Made by a program: the position numbers and the translations under genes
From: Chryseobacterium lathyri
GTDB lineage: Bacteria; Bacteroidota; Bacteroidia; Flavobacteriales; Weeksellaceae
Assembly: GCF_030812195.1 (NCBI RefSeq)
Contig: NZ_JAUSSF010000002.1
Span: forward strand, 930,001 to 994,000
Length of the DNA: 64,000 nt
Direction of reading: 5' to 3'
In this document: piece after piece, positions 17,195 through 25,714 of the stretch
Position numbering within the stretch: the stretch's first letter is position 1
How the letters are laid out: every line of letters begins with the position of its first letter
Notes under the pieces: model-generated
What the model was told of the DNA's origin: nothing
Databases searched by the model: none
The model's input: the letters and a program-made list of their open reading frames with translations, nothing else

Positions 17195-18064
17195 TTATAG
17201 GCTTGATACCGGCTTTAGAGTATATCCTTTGGATCTTAAAAGCTTGATGATTCCGTTTTCACCCATAAGGTGGGCACTTCCTACTGCAAAGAAAGCACTT
17301 TCTTTTTTCATTATTTCAGGCATTTTTTCTGCCCAGTTTTTATTTCTGTCCGTCAGCATGGCTTTTTCCTGTTCGGCGTTCATTATTTTGTCGTTTCTGA
17401 AGGATGTATAGATAGACTGTACATCTTCTTTTTTAAAGGCGGTAATCATTTCCTTGAACAGGGTTTCATATTCTTTTCCCATTTTTAACTGTCCGATTAC
17501 TGCTTTCAGATTATAGGCTTTGTTAATGGAATTCATCTGGTCTTCTACCTTTTCAAGTCCATAGACTTTCTTTTTGTTTTTCAGAGCATTTTGAAGGAGC
17601 TCTATTTCATATGATTTTATTTCAGTTTGAGGGCATGGTAAGGCTTTCATGGAAATAAGAGCATATAGGCCCTGTGAACTGGAATTATCCATCTTTTTTA
17701 AATCTGTTCCGTAATCAGCAAGGATTTTATTCAGCTCTTTCGCTTCTTCAGGAGTAAGCTGGTCTGACAGTTTTTTATCAGTCTGATACATTTTCTGGAT
17801 TGCTGTCATTTCAGCCGGATCCGTGTAATTGATCTCCATCACGAATTGATCTGATTTTTCAAGAGCTTTCATGACTTTCGGTTTAATCTCAAAATCCTGG
17901 CGGCACATGACATGAAAGGTCCCTGCGATGTAAGAAGGTTTCGTGAGTCCATTCCCTGAAACTTCCCAGACTGTACTGTTTTCTGTATTCCTGTTCTGTG
18001 CATTTGCTGTCATGAAGGTTGCCGATAATAACGCTGCAAACCCAAGTTTTATTAAATTTTTCAT
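17195..18064 (-). CDS. TraB/GumN family protein, exported
   Basis: The 289-residue protein has an N-terminal signal peptide ending near MTANAQ. The TraB/GumN core includes WEVSGNGLTKPSYIAGTFH near residues 33-50 and the C-terminal FFAVGSAHLMGENGIIKLLRSKGY with its conserved GxxH. Family members are related to TIKI-type metal-dependent proteases, but most bacterial ones are uncharacterised. The protein should be periplasmic. It lies 25 bases upstream of the sigma factor gene on the same strand. Confidence 0.8.
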   Translation of the reverse strand: MKNLIKLGFAALLSATFMTANAQNRNTENSTVWEVSGNGLTKPSYIAGTFHVMCRQDFEIKPKVMKALEKSDQFVMEINYTDPAEMTAIQKMYQTDKKLSDQLTPEEAKELNKILADYGTDLKKMDNSSSQGLYALISMKALPCPQTEIKSYEIELLQNALKNKKKVYGLEKVEDQMNSINKAYNLKAVIGQLKMGKEYETLFKEMITAFKKEDVQSIYTSFRNDKIMNAEQEKAMLTDRNKNWAEKMPEIMKKESAFFAVGSAHLMGENGIIKLLRSKGYTLKPVSSL

Positions 18065-18139
18065 ATGATTAAGTTTTTTGATTTTCTTATTCTTTAAACA
18101 GTAGGTATGGGCAGTATGATGATCGTTACAATTTTTTTT

Positions 18140-18172
18140 GAAAAAAATAAAAAACCTCCCGGAATAGGAGGC
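18140..18172 (-). terminator. Terminator after the DUF4349 gene
   Basis: CCTCC (18155-18159) pairs with GGAGG (18167-18171). On the minus strand the stem is followed by six T's and then A/T-rich DNA. It closes the gene ending at 18223. Confidence 0.7.
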
Positions 18173-18222
18173 TTGTAAAATCTAAAATTATGATGATAAC
18201 CAATTGGTTAGGGTTGCTTTTG

Positions 18223-19140
18223 TTATTCTGGGATTTTTGCATGTTCCGGCTTTGTCAATTTTCTTTTTCTTAAAAAGTAAACAATTACACCTAATATTAA
18301 TAGCAGCGGCCATATGGTAATCAGCCCGACAACGATCTTTTGAATCAGGTAAAACCCTTCTACAAATGCATTTTTAGCATCATATATAAAATTGAATTTA
18401 TATTTATTGTCAATGTTTCCGGTATTGGTTACGGCAATTTCTGCAATACGGAGCTTAGGTTCCTTTATGTAAATATCTATGGTGCTGTATTTTATATTGT
18501 CGGTAGTATCCATATTGGCAAGCTGCTGCAGATTTCCTTCCGCCATATTATCGTTGTCCAGCTTTACTTTGTCTTTGTTAGTTTTCAGTTGTTCAATATT
18601 TTCACCTGTCTTTTTAATTCTTTTACCTTCCATTTCTGCGTACCTGATGTTGGATGTTACATCTTCAGCATTGATAATTCTGGAATTAAGGAACAGCTTT
18701 TTATCATTGATGATCAGAAGAAGCTTACCTAGCTTTTCGGTAGGAACGCGTACTTGCATGGTGTTTTCCGTCTGGTATTTTTTTATCAGCATGGCATTAT
18801 CATTGGAGGTATTGTAAGTATCCTCGGATATTATATTGCTGTGAAGATTGCTATGGGTAACAAATCCTCCAAGATCCTGAACTGATTTTTCAATGGAAAT
18901 TGTTGCTTCATATACGTCTTTCACTTCCATATTCACATCTGCCGTTTTGATGAACTGTTTATCCTTTACAGTCATGGTTGCTGCGGACGAAACACTGTCT
19001 GATATGGCTACGGCTGCAGAATCTGCTACAGCATAGTCTGCGCTTTCGGTGGAATGCACTGATGCTTCTCCTTTTTTACATGAATAAATACCTAATAAAA
19101 GAACTGCCGATAATGATAATTTAATGTAAGTCGTTTTCAT
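18223..19140 (-). CDS. DUF4349 domain lipoprotein
   Basis: The 305-residue protein has lipobox GIYSC near residue 21, a Ser/Ala-rich linker to about residue 60, a DUF4349 core (KTADVNMEVKDVYEA, then IEKSVQDLGGFVTHSN), a predicted coiled coil around 165-205 (KRIKKTGENIEQLKTNKDK), and one C-terminal membrane helix followed by RKRKLTKPEH. It is therefore anchored at both ends, with the bulk periplasmic. The function of the family is unknown. Confidence 0.75.
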   Translation of the reverse strand: MKTTYIKLSLSAVLLLGIYSCKKGEASVHSTESADYAVADSAAVAISDSVSSAATMTVKDKQFIKTADVNMEVKDVYEATISIEKSVQDLGGFVTHSNLHSNIISEDTYNTSNDNAMLIKKYQTENTMQVRVPTEKLGKLLLIINDKKLFLNSRIINAEDVTSNIRYAEMEGKRIKKTGENIEQLKTNKDKVKLDNDNMAEGNLQQLANMDTTDNIKYSTIDIYIKEPKLRIAEIAVTNTGNIDNKYKFNFIYDAKNAFVEGFYLIQKIVVGLITIWPLLLILGVIVYFLRKRKLTKPEHAKIPE

Positions 19141-19348
19141 AGCATTGATTTTTGTGGGTTTTCTTAGGTCAAAGTTCTGTCAGGATCCTTTGTAATATTT
19201 GAAAATCCAGCGTAAAAAATTTGTAAAGAAATATTTCTGTTTTAATAAATTGAAAATGAGTGTTTTGTAAAATAGATAGGATGGAAGGAATTTGTTTTCG
19301 GAGCAGTTTTTGCTTAACTTTTACAAATCAATCCCACAAAATATTACT

Positions 19349-20707
19349 ATGTCAAATCCCTTTTCCAAAATAAGAAACGCGATAGAATTATTCAGATCGA
19401 TAGATTTTGACCAGCTGAATGCTATTTCTCAAAAAGTTGATCTGCCGAAGCTGATGCAGAATTTCTCCAAACTGGATGATAAACAGCTGAACGGAATGAT
19501 GAAAATGCTCGATCCCAATAAGAAAAAGAAAGAGCTTCCGCCCATTGATGGTGATTTTTATGACATCTACCATACACTTACTCCTGAGCAGCGTGAAATT
19601 CAGCTTAAAGTGAGAGCATTCATGGAAAAAGAAGTGAAGCCTCTGGTAAATCATTATTGGCTGAGAGATGAGTTTCCTTTTGAACTGATCCCAAAATTTC
19701 AAAAATTGGATATCTGTGGTGTAACTTATGAAGGATACGGCTGTCCGGGAATGCCCTTTTTGATGGAAGGTGTCATTGCTATGGAAATGGCTAGAATTGA
19801 TGCTTCTATTGCTACATTCTTTGGTGTTCAGTCAGGGCTGGCGATGGGATCTATTTATATCTGCGGATCAGAAGAGCAGAAACAGAAATGGCTTCCACAG
19901 ATGCAGAAATTCGAAAAAATCGGGGCTTTTGGTCTTACGGAACCCGAAGTGGGGTCCGGTGCGGCAGGCGGTCTTACTGTTACCTGCAAAAAAACGGAAG
20001 AAGGCTGGATTCTCAACGGGCAAAAGAAATGGATCGGGAATGCCACATTTGCAGATCTGATCATCATTTGGGCAAGAGATCTGGATGGTGGCGAAGTAAA
20101 AGGTTTCATTGTGGAAAAGGACAATCCCGGCTATTCCGTAGAAAAGATAAAAGGGAAAATGGCATTAAGGATCGTTCAAAACGGACTGATTACTTTAAAA
20201 GACTGTCTGGTAACCGAAGAAAACCGTCTGCAGAATGCAAATTCATTTAAAGATACCGGAAAAGTTCTGCGCATGACCCGTGCAGGAGTGGCATGGATGG
20301 CTACAGGCTGTGCAAGAGGAGCTTACGAAAGTGCATTACAGTATACCAGAACCAGAGAACAGTTCGGGAAGCCTATTGCTTCATTCCAGATGATCCAGGG
20401 ACATTTGGTGGAAATGCTTTCCAATCTTACCGCCATGCAGACCATGGTTTTCCGGCTTTCGGAGATGCAGGATGAAGGAATTTTAAAGGATGAACATGCG
20501 TCATTAGCCAAAGTTTTCTGTACTTTGAGAACCAGGGATATTGTTTCCAGAGCAAGAGAAGTGATGGGGGGCAACGGTATTCTTCTTGAATACGACGTAG
20601 CAAGATTCGTGGCAGATGCCGAAGCCATCTATTCTTACGAAGGAACTAAAGAGATAAATTCATTGATTGTAGGAAGATCAATTACAGGATTCAGTGCATT
20701 TGTATAG
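19349..20707 (+). CDS. Acyl-CoA dehydrogenase (glutaryl-CoA dehydrogenase-like)
   Basis: The 452-residue flavoenzyme oxidises acyl-CoA to enoyl-CoA. The FAD/substrate segments GAFGLTEPEVGSGAAG and KKWIGNATFADL and the C-terminal YSYEGTKEINSLIVGR are visible; the Glu in YEGT is the catalytic base position of the glutaryl-CoA/short-chain group. Residues 1-60 form an N-terminal extension with Lys-rich helices not found in the core family. The frame runs back to a TTG at 19292, but the ATG at 19349 is preferred. No partner beta-oxidation genes are adjacent. Confidence 0.85.
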   Translation: MSNPFSKIRNAIELFRSIDFDQLNAISQKVDLPKLMQNFSKLDDKQLNGMMKMLDPNKKKKELPPIDGDFYDIYHTLTPEQREIQLKVRAFMEKEVKPLVNHYWLRDEFPFELIPKFQKLDICGVTYEGYGCPGMPFLMEGVIAMEMARIDASIATFFGVQSGLAMGSIYICGSEEQKQKWLPQMQKFEKIGAFGLTEPEVGSGAAGGLTVTCKKTEEGWILNGQKKWIGNATFADLIIIWARDLDGGEVKGFIVEKDNPGYSVEKIKGKMALRIVQNGLITLKDCLVTEENRLQNANSFKDTGKVLRMTRAGVAWMATGCARGAYESALQYTRTREQFGKPIASFQMIQGHLVEMLSNLTAMQTMVFRLSEMQDEGILKDEHASLAKVFCTLRTRDIVSRAREVMGGNGILLEYDVARFVADAEAIYSYEGTKEINSLIVGRSITGFSAFV

Positions 20708-20730
20708 ATAAGGTACCAGGCAGCAGACTG

Positions 20731-20770
20731 TAGGTTGCAGGTTAATCTGCGTTATGCTACCTGCTACCTA
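20731..20770. repeat. Intergenic palindromic element
   Basis: TAGGTTGCAGGT (20731-20742) pairs with ACCTGCTACCTA (20759-20770) with one mismatch and a 16-base loop. AGGTACCAGGCAGCAG just before it is a further partial copy. It lies between convergent genes and may act as a weak bidirectional terminator. The wording resembles repeated spacer sequences of Chryseobacterium-like genomes. Confidence 0.45.
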
Positions 20771-20779
20771 AAACCTATT

Positions 20780-21157
20780 TTAACTAATCAAAGCTTTATA
20801 CTTCTCCCTGTTATCAATAAGAGCCCAGATATTAATAAGGAACATAACCACAGACATAATGATCCCCATCTGATTGGGATCCCTGTAAACATTGTGAAGG
20901 ACTATTCCTACCATAACAGGAAGAATGATGATAGCGCCTAATGCTCGTGTCTTAGGGAAAATAAACAATACTCCACCGATAACTTCTACAATTCCCACCA
21001 GTGGCATCAGCCAGCCAATCTCTACGAATGCTGCAAAGATCTTCTCCTGCTCAGCCGTCAGTTTTGGCATTGGTGAATAGTGGAAAAATTTGTCCAGACC
21101 TGCATTGATAAATACCAATGCAAACAAAAAGCAAAGAATGAATTTCACGATTTTCAT
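20780..21157 (-). CDS. DoxX family membrane protein
   Basis: The 125-residue protein has four hydrophobic segments and the DoxX-like pattern FINAGLDKFFHY near the N-terminus, then MPLVGIVEVIGGVLFI and a C-terminal MFLINIWALID helix. DoxX-like proteins are small inner-membrane proteins, sometimes linked to quinone-dependent oxidation or redox stress. The function is unproven here. It is monocistronic, converging on the acyl-CoA dehydrogenase gene. Confidence 0.7.
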   Translation of the reverse strand: MKIVKFILCFLFALVFINAGLDKFFHYSPMPKLTAEQEKIFAAFVEIGWLMPLVGIVEVIGGVLFIFPKTRALGAIIILPVMVGIVLHNVYRDPNQMGIIMSVVMFLINIWALIDNREKYKALIS

Positions 21158-21276
21158 GATTGATGATTTTATATCAAATGTAAAACAAAAATAGGATTCG
21201 CGGGTCTGTTTTTATTAAAATTTATTAATGTTGTAAATTTATCCCTGTGTTTGGAATAATTTCTAATTTCATTTAA

Positions 21277-21284
21277 TATATTTG
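21277..21284 (+). promoter_or_regulatory. Candidate -7 element (TATATTTG) for the double-glycine peptide gene
   Basis: This is an exact match to the Bacteroidetes -7 consensus TAnnTTTG, 29 bases before the ATG at 21314. A TTTG at 21250-21253 could be the -33 element, but the 23-base spacing is long. Confidence 0.4.
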
Positions 21285-21313
21285 TTTTACAAATCAAACT
21301 AAACAATCGTATT

Positions 21314-21550
21314 ATGAAAAATCTTCAAAAATTAGATCGTGAGAATTTAAGGAAAATTCATGGAGGAGGAAAGCCGCCTGTTTGTGACATTGGTCCGGAA
21401 GGCTGTCCATGTATAATTCCCCCGGGAGATCCTTGCTTGGGAGGTCCGGGCGGAGGTGGTGAGGACTTAGGATATTGTCCTGATAGCCAAACGTATATCC
21501 CTTGTAGCCAGACTTGCCCTGACGGTAGAGATCCATTCTGTGCACTATAA
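21314..21550 (+). CDS. Cysteine-rich peptide with double-glycine leader (bacteriocin/RiPP-like precursor)
   Basis: The 78-residue peptide begins MKNLQKLDRENLRKIHGG, matching the leader of Bacteroidetes double-glycine secreted peptides (MKNLKKL..LK.I.GG type). Cleavage after GG at 17-18 would release a 60-residue core rich in Gly, Pro and eight Cys. The spacing of the Cys residues does not match a class I know. The gene has its own promoter-like element and a strong terminator, so it is a single-gene unit. No peptidase-containing ABC exporter or modification enzyme is adjacent. The core could be a secreted disulfide-bonded peptide or a modified RiPP; function unknown. Confidence 0.7.
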   Translation: MKNLQKLDRENLRKIHGGGKPPVCDIGPEGCPCIIPPGDPCLGGPGGGGEDLGYCPDSQTYIPCSQTCPDGRDPFCAL

Positions 21551-21564
21551 AGTTAAACTATAGG

Positions 21565-21589
21565 GCCGCCTCAATTGAGGCGGCTTTTT
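21565..21589 (+). terminator. Strong terminator of the peptide gene
   Basis: GCCGCCTCAA and TTGAGGCGGC form a perfect 20-base palindrome (21565-21584), followed by TTTTT. It ends the peptide transcript 15 bases after the stop codon. Confidence 0.88.
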
Positions 21590-21675
21590 ATTAATAATTA
21601 TAATGGGAAAAGGTAATATGATGACCGGCAATACGTTATAATCGATTAGTCATTGTGATTATTTATTATCAATGA

Positions 21676-22788
21676 TCAATCCATCTCCTTCAGCGTAATA
21701 TTCTTAGAAATCTTATAGCTCTTTTTCTTTTTATGAGGCTTTTCTTCCTCTCCGAGCAGTTTGCCCCATGGCCTTAAGCCATCTACTCTTTCAAAAATAA
21801 TTTTAATGATCGCAATAGCCGGAATACAAAGAAACATTCCTGCGATTCCCCAAAGATGCTCACCTAAAATAATTCCGATGAAAGAAAACAGAGCGTTGAT
21901 CTTCACTTTTGAACCTACAACGAACGGAAGTACGATATTTCCGTCAATAATATGTATGGCAATATATCCGATTGCTACGTACACACAGCTGGAAGGAGTG
22001 CCGGTGGCAAAGGCAATAAAACATGATATTAAAAGAGAAATACATATTCCAAGATAAGGAATCACATTTAATAAGCCCGTCAAAATAGCCAGAAGTATGG
22101 CATACTTTATTCCTAAAACAGTAAGAAGGATGGTACAGAGAACCGAAACGATCAAAACCTGGAGACAAAGCCCGAAAATATATTTTTTCGTCATGACCCT
22201 GATCTCATTAACCACTTCCTGTACACTTGCTTTATGTTTTTCGTTAAAAACCGTTACGATAAAATTATTAAGAACCCTTCTGTAATTTAAAATAAAAATA
22301 AAGAACAGGGTGAAAAATACAATAAAGCCAAAACCGCTTGAAAATATTCCAAACGTAAAACCAAGGATCACTCCTGAAGAAGAAAGCAGTTTATTTAATC
22401 CCTGATTAATATAATCAAGCTGTTCATCTATCTTTACATTGAATGTTTTTGAAATCCAGTGCTGCAGATTATTAAAAACAGTTGTCACCTGATCCCTTAG
22501 ATGAGGAAGATCTTTGCTGAAATCAGAAAGCTGAGATCCGAAAAAATAAATAAGCCCGGATAAAATAGCCAGCATAATAAAAACCGAAGTCATTGTAGAG
22601 ACAGATCTCGGAAATCTTAACTTTCTTTCCATGAAAGTGGCAGCCGGAAGAAAGAGCATAGCCATTAAAAAAGCAAGGAAGAAAGGGGCTAATATGCTTT
22701 GTCCTAGCGCCAAAAGGTAGCCCAGGCCAATGATGGAAATAATTACAAGGGTGAGGTTAACAAGAAAAGGGAGCCTAAGAAAATTCAT
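21676..22788 (-). CDS. AI-2E family transporter (PerM-like permease)
   Basis: The 370-residue polytopic membrane protein has about eight hydrophobic segments, with an extra-membrane region after residue 75 and a Lys-rich tail (KPHKKKKSYKISK). The motif cluster GLLNVIPYLGICISLL and the C-terminal FVVGSKVKINALFSFIGIILGEHLWGIAGMFLCIPAIAIIK are diagnostic of the COG0628/AI-2E exporter family. Members are reported to export AI-2 or exchange Na+/H+, and the substrate is unclear for most. It is a single-gene unit. Confidence 0.88.
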   Translation of the reverse strand: MNFLRLPFLVNLTLVIISIIGLGYLLALGQSILAPFFLAFLMAMLFLPAATFMERKLRFPRSVSTMTSVFIMLAILSGLIYFFGSQLSDFSKDLPHLRDQVTTVFNNLQHWISKTFNVKIDEQLDYINQGLNKLLSSSGVILGFTFGIFSSGFGFIVFFTLFFIFILNYRRVLNNFIVTVFNEKHKASVQEVVNEIRVMTKKYIFGLCLQVLIVSVLCTILLTVLGIKYAILLAILTGLLNVIPYLGICISLLISCFIAFATGTPSSCVYVAIGYIAIHIIDGNIVLPFVVGSKVKINALFSFIGIILGEHLWGIAGMFLCIPAIAIIKIIFERVDGLRPWGKLLGEEEKPHKKKKSYKISKNITLKEMD

Positions 22789-22983
22789 AATTTTTCAAAT
22801 CTGTTGCATAAAAATAAGAAAACCCGTCTAATTAAAGCATCGTTTTGGTTTAATTAACATAATTCTTTTGAGGAAGAAGCAGATGAACAGGGTAGTGTGG
22901 TATGTTATTATAGCTAAAATCATTTGACTGTTCTTACCCTCATTAATATGCTCATTGATTTTTACTGGTTTAAAATTCGGTGA

Positions 22984-23020
22984 ATAAAAAAACGCGCTCC
23001 AGATATATCCGAAACGCGTT
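22984..23020 (-). terminator. Terminator after lon
   Basis: AAAACGCG and CGCGTTTT flank an 18-base loop. On the minus strand the second arm continues into seven T's, placed 30-60 bases beyond the lon stop. The remaining spacer back to 22789 holds no gene I can support. Confidence 0.7.
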
Positions 23021-23048
23021 TTCTTATTGAGAGTTGATATGTTCTAAA

Positions 23049-25454
23049 TTATTTTTCGATTGCAAAGTCGACTACTTCCTCCATTCTGTTTACATAATGT
23101 ACAGTCAGGTTTTTCAGATAATCTTTTTTGATTTCTTCCACATCTTTTCTGTTCGCTTCACAAAGAATTACCTCTTTTATGCCTGCTCTGGTTGCGGCAA
23201 GAAGCTTTTCTTTGATTCCTCCTACAGGAAGTACTTTTCCTCTTAACGTAATTTCCCCTGTCATTGCAAGATGAGGTTTTACTTTTTTGTTTTTAAATGA
23301 AGAAACCATAGAGGTCAGCATAGCAATACCAGCAGAGGGTCCGTCTTTCGGTGTTGCCCCTTCCGGAACGTGAACGTGAATGTTCTTCTTATCCAGCTCT
23401 TCCTGTGCTATTCCGAGTTCGTCATGTTTGGCTTTGATATATTCCAGGGCGATGGTTGCGGATTCTTTCATGACAGTTCCTAAGTTTCCTGTCATGGTAA
23501 GACCTCCTTTTCCATTACTTAAAATACTTTCAATGTATAAAATATCTCCACCTACACTTGTCCAGGCTAAGCCGGTTACTACACCAGGTACTCCGGTGAT
23601 TTCAGACAGGTTCTTCGGTCTTGGGACACCAAGGATCTCATCTATCTTTTCAATGGTGATTTTTGGATCGTATTCTTTCATCAGGGCAGTCTGAAGGGCA
23701 ACCCATCTTGCGATAGAAGCAATTCTTTTTTCCAGGGTTCTTACACCGCTTTCTGAAGTATGTGCTTCAATGATATGTTTCAGCTCAGGATTTCCGAGTT
23801 TAAATGATTTTGCATCCAATCCGTTTTCTTCCTGTTGTTTTTTGATCAAATGTCTCTTTGCAATCTCTGTCTTTTCCTCCATCGTATAGCCGGCGATCTG
23901 AATGATCTCCGTTCTGTCCAGAAGAGGAGTCTGTATTGTGGAAAGTGAATTTGCTGTTGCAATGAACATCACTTTAGACAAATCATACCCCATTTCCAAG
24001 AAATTATCATAGAAAGCCTTATTCTGTTCAGGGTCAAGAACTTCCAAAAGAGCAGAGCTTGGGTCCCCGTGAAGCCCCTGAGCGATTTTATCAATTTCAT
24101 CAAGCACTATAACCGGGTTGGAAGTTCCTGCTTTTTTGATGGATTGCAGAATTCTTCCCGCCATAGCTCCGATATATGTTTTTCTGTGCCCACGGATCTC
24201 ACTTTCATCGTGAAGTCCACCCAGAGATAACCTTACATATTTTCTTCCCAGGGCATCAGCAACTGACTTTCCTAAAGACGTTTTTCCTACTCCCGGAGGC
24301 CCTACAAGTAAAAGAATAGGAGATTTCATGTTGTTTTTTAGCTTTAAAACAGCCATGTGTTCCAGAATCCTTTTTTTAATATCTTCCAGTCCGAAATGAG
24401 CTTTATCCAAAGTTTTTTCAGCTTTGGCAATATCAAAAACATCTTTTGTATAGGTTTCCCACGGAAGATCCGTGAAGAAATCAAGATAATTTCTCTGAAC
24501 ATTATAATCCGGAGAATTCGGGTTCTGACGCTGCAGCCTGCTGATCTCCTTCTGGAAATGCTCTTCAACTTCCTGGCTCCATTTTTTTCTTCTTGCTTTA
24601 TTGATGAGATCTTCCACATCACTTTCCGGCCCGCCTCCCAGCTCATCCTGAATAGTTCTGATCTGCTGATTCAGGAAATATTCTCTTTGTTGCTTGTCAA
24701 GATCCTTTGATGTTTTCTGATGAATCTGGTTTCTTAATTCCAGTTTTCTGAAATCCTCATGCATCATTTCATAGCACTTGTTGGCTCTTTCCATAAGGCT
24801 TTTTTCCTCAAGCAGCTTTTGCTTTTCGGCAGAAGGAAAGCTGGCATTGGTGCAGATAAAATTCAGGAGATCATCATTATTATTGATGTTCTTGATGGCG
24901 AAATTAGCCGCATTCGGAATATTAGGATCCAGTTCAATGATTTTTAAGGCCAAGTCTTTGATATTCTCAAGTAAAGCCTCATATTCTTCCTTATTTTTCG
25001 GGCGGGAATCTTTCAGTTTTGTAATTTCTGCTTTGAAATAAGGTTGGTTTTCTACGATCTTTTTTATTTTAAATCTGTGGAACCCTTTAGTAATAGCTGT
25101 AATATTGCCTTCAGGAAGTTTAATGATCTTAATGATCTTTGCCAATGTGCCGGTCTGGTACATATCTCTCTCGGCAGGCTGTTCCAGATCCGAGTTTTTC
25201 TGGCTTACGATTCCAATGAACTCACCATTTTTCTGTGCCTCTTCAAGAAGCTGTATCGATGTTTTTCTTCCTGCAGTAATAGGAATTACCACATTTGGAA
25301 ACATGACCATATTTCTTACGGGAAGTATAGGGAATATTCTCTGTTCGGAATTCTTATCAGTCTCCGAAAAGTCTGAAAGATTGATCTCTTCGGCTACAAT
25401 GTCAAATCCATCGCTGATCATTTCCTCTAAACTAATATCTTCAAATTCTGTCAT
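23049..25454 (-). CDS. lon: ATP-dependent protease Lon
   Basis: The 801-residue protein has the complete LonA layout: an N-terminal substrate-binding domain to about 330 (FPILPVRNMVMFPNVVIPI), an AAA+ module with Walker A GPPGVGKT near 384-391 and Walker B VIVLDEIDK, and a C-terminal protease domain with PKDGPSAG holding the catalytic Ser near residue 707. The dyad Lys follows in the GGIKEKLLAATRAG region. It degrades damaged and regulatory proteins in the cytoplasm. Monocistronic with its own terminator. No CIRCE or HAIR heat-shock operator was seen upstream. Confidence 0.96.
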   Translation of the reverse strand: MTEFEDISLEEMISDGFDIVAEEINLSDFSETDKNSEQRIFPILPVRNMVMFPNVVIPITAGRKTSIQLLEEAQKNGEFIGIVSQKNSDLEQPAERDMYQTGTLAKIIKIIKLPEGNITAITKGFHRFKIKKIVENQPYFKAEITKLKDSRPKNKEEYEALLENIKDLALKIIELDPNIPNAANFAIKNINNNDDLLNFICTNASFPSAEKQKLLEEKSLMERANKCYEMMHEDFRKLELRNQIHQKTSKDLDKQQREYFLNQQIRTIQDELGGGPESDVEDLINKARRKKWSQEVEEHFQKEISRLQRQNPNSPDYNVQRNYLDFFTDLPWETYTKDVFDIAKAEKTLDKAHFGLEDIKKRILEHMAVLKLKNNMKSPILLLVGPPGVGKTSLGKSVADALGRKYVRLSLGGLHDESEIRGHRKTYIGAMAGRILQSIKKAGTSNPVIVLDEIDKIAQGLHGDPSSALLEVLDPEQNKAFYDNFLEMGYDLSKVMFIATANSLSTIQTPLLDRTEIIQIAGYTMEEKTEIAKRHLIKKQQEENGLDAKSFKLGNPELKHIIEAHTSESGVRTLEKRIASIARWVALQTALMKEYDPKITIEKIDEILGVPRPKNLSEITGVPGVVTGLAWTSVGGDILYIESILSNGKGGLTMTGNLGTVMKESATIALEYIKAKHDELGIAQEELDKKNIHVHVPEGATPKDGPSAGIAMLTSMVSSFKNKKVKPHLAMTGEITLRGKVLPVGGIKEKLLAATRAGIKEVILCEANRKDVEEIKKDYLKNLTVHYVNRMEEVVDFAIEK

Positions 25455-25677
25455 AGTTAATCAAATGACAAATTGTCATCTTCGTTTTAAATCGTTAAAA
25501 TGATATTTTACAAAATGCGCTGAAAACGTGCAGCGTATTATAGTTCTCTAAATTGCACAATACCTATGCCATTTGTTTTTTGCTAAAAAATATGGTCAAA
25601 ATTTCCTTTTTTTAATAATCTTTCATTTTAAAAATTAAAATAAAGGAGTTCTGCTTCTCTAATTTCTTAAAAATGTG

Positions 25678-25685
25678 TATTTTCG
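25678..25685 (+). promoter_or_regulatory. Candidate -7 element (TATTTTCG) for the PpiD-like gene
   Basis: It resembles TAnnTTTG with one change and sits 29 bases before the ATG. No clear -33 TTG is seen. The surrounding 25455-25714 spacer between the divergent lon and ppiD-like genes has no other supported feature. Confidence 0.3.
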
Positions 25686-25714
25686 CAAACTGATAAAAAA
25701 CTATAATATATAAA

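Noticed and set aside
20735..20941. Plus-strand 68-codon frame over the doxX gene and the spacer palindrome
   Set aside because: It overlaps a well-supported antisense DoxX gene and begins inside a repeat element.
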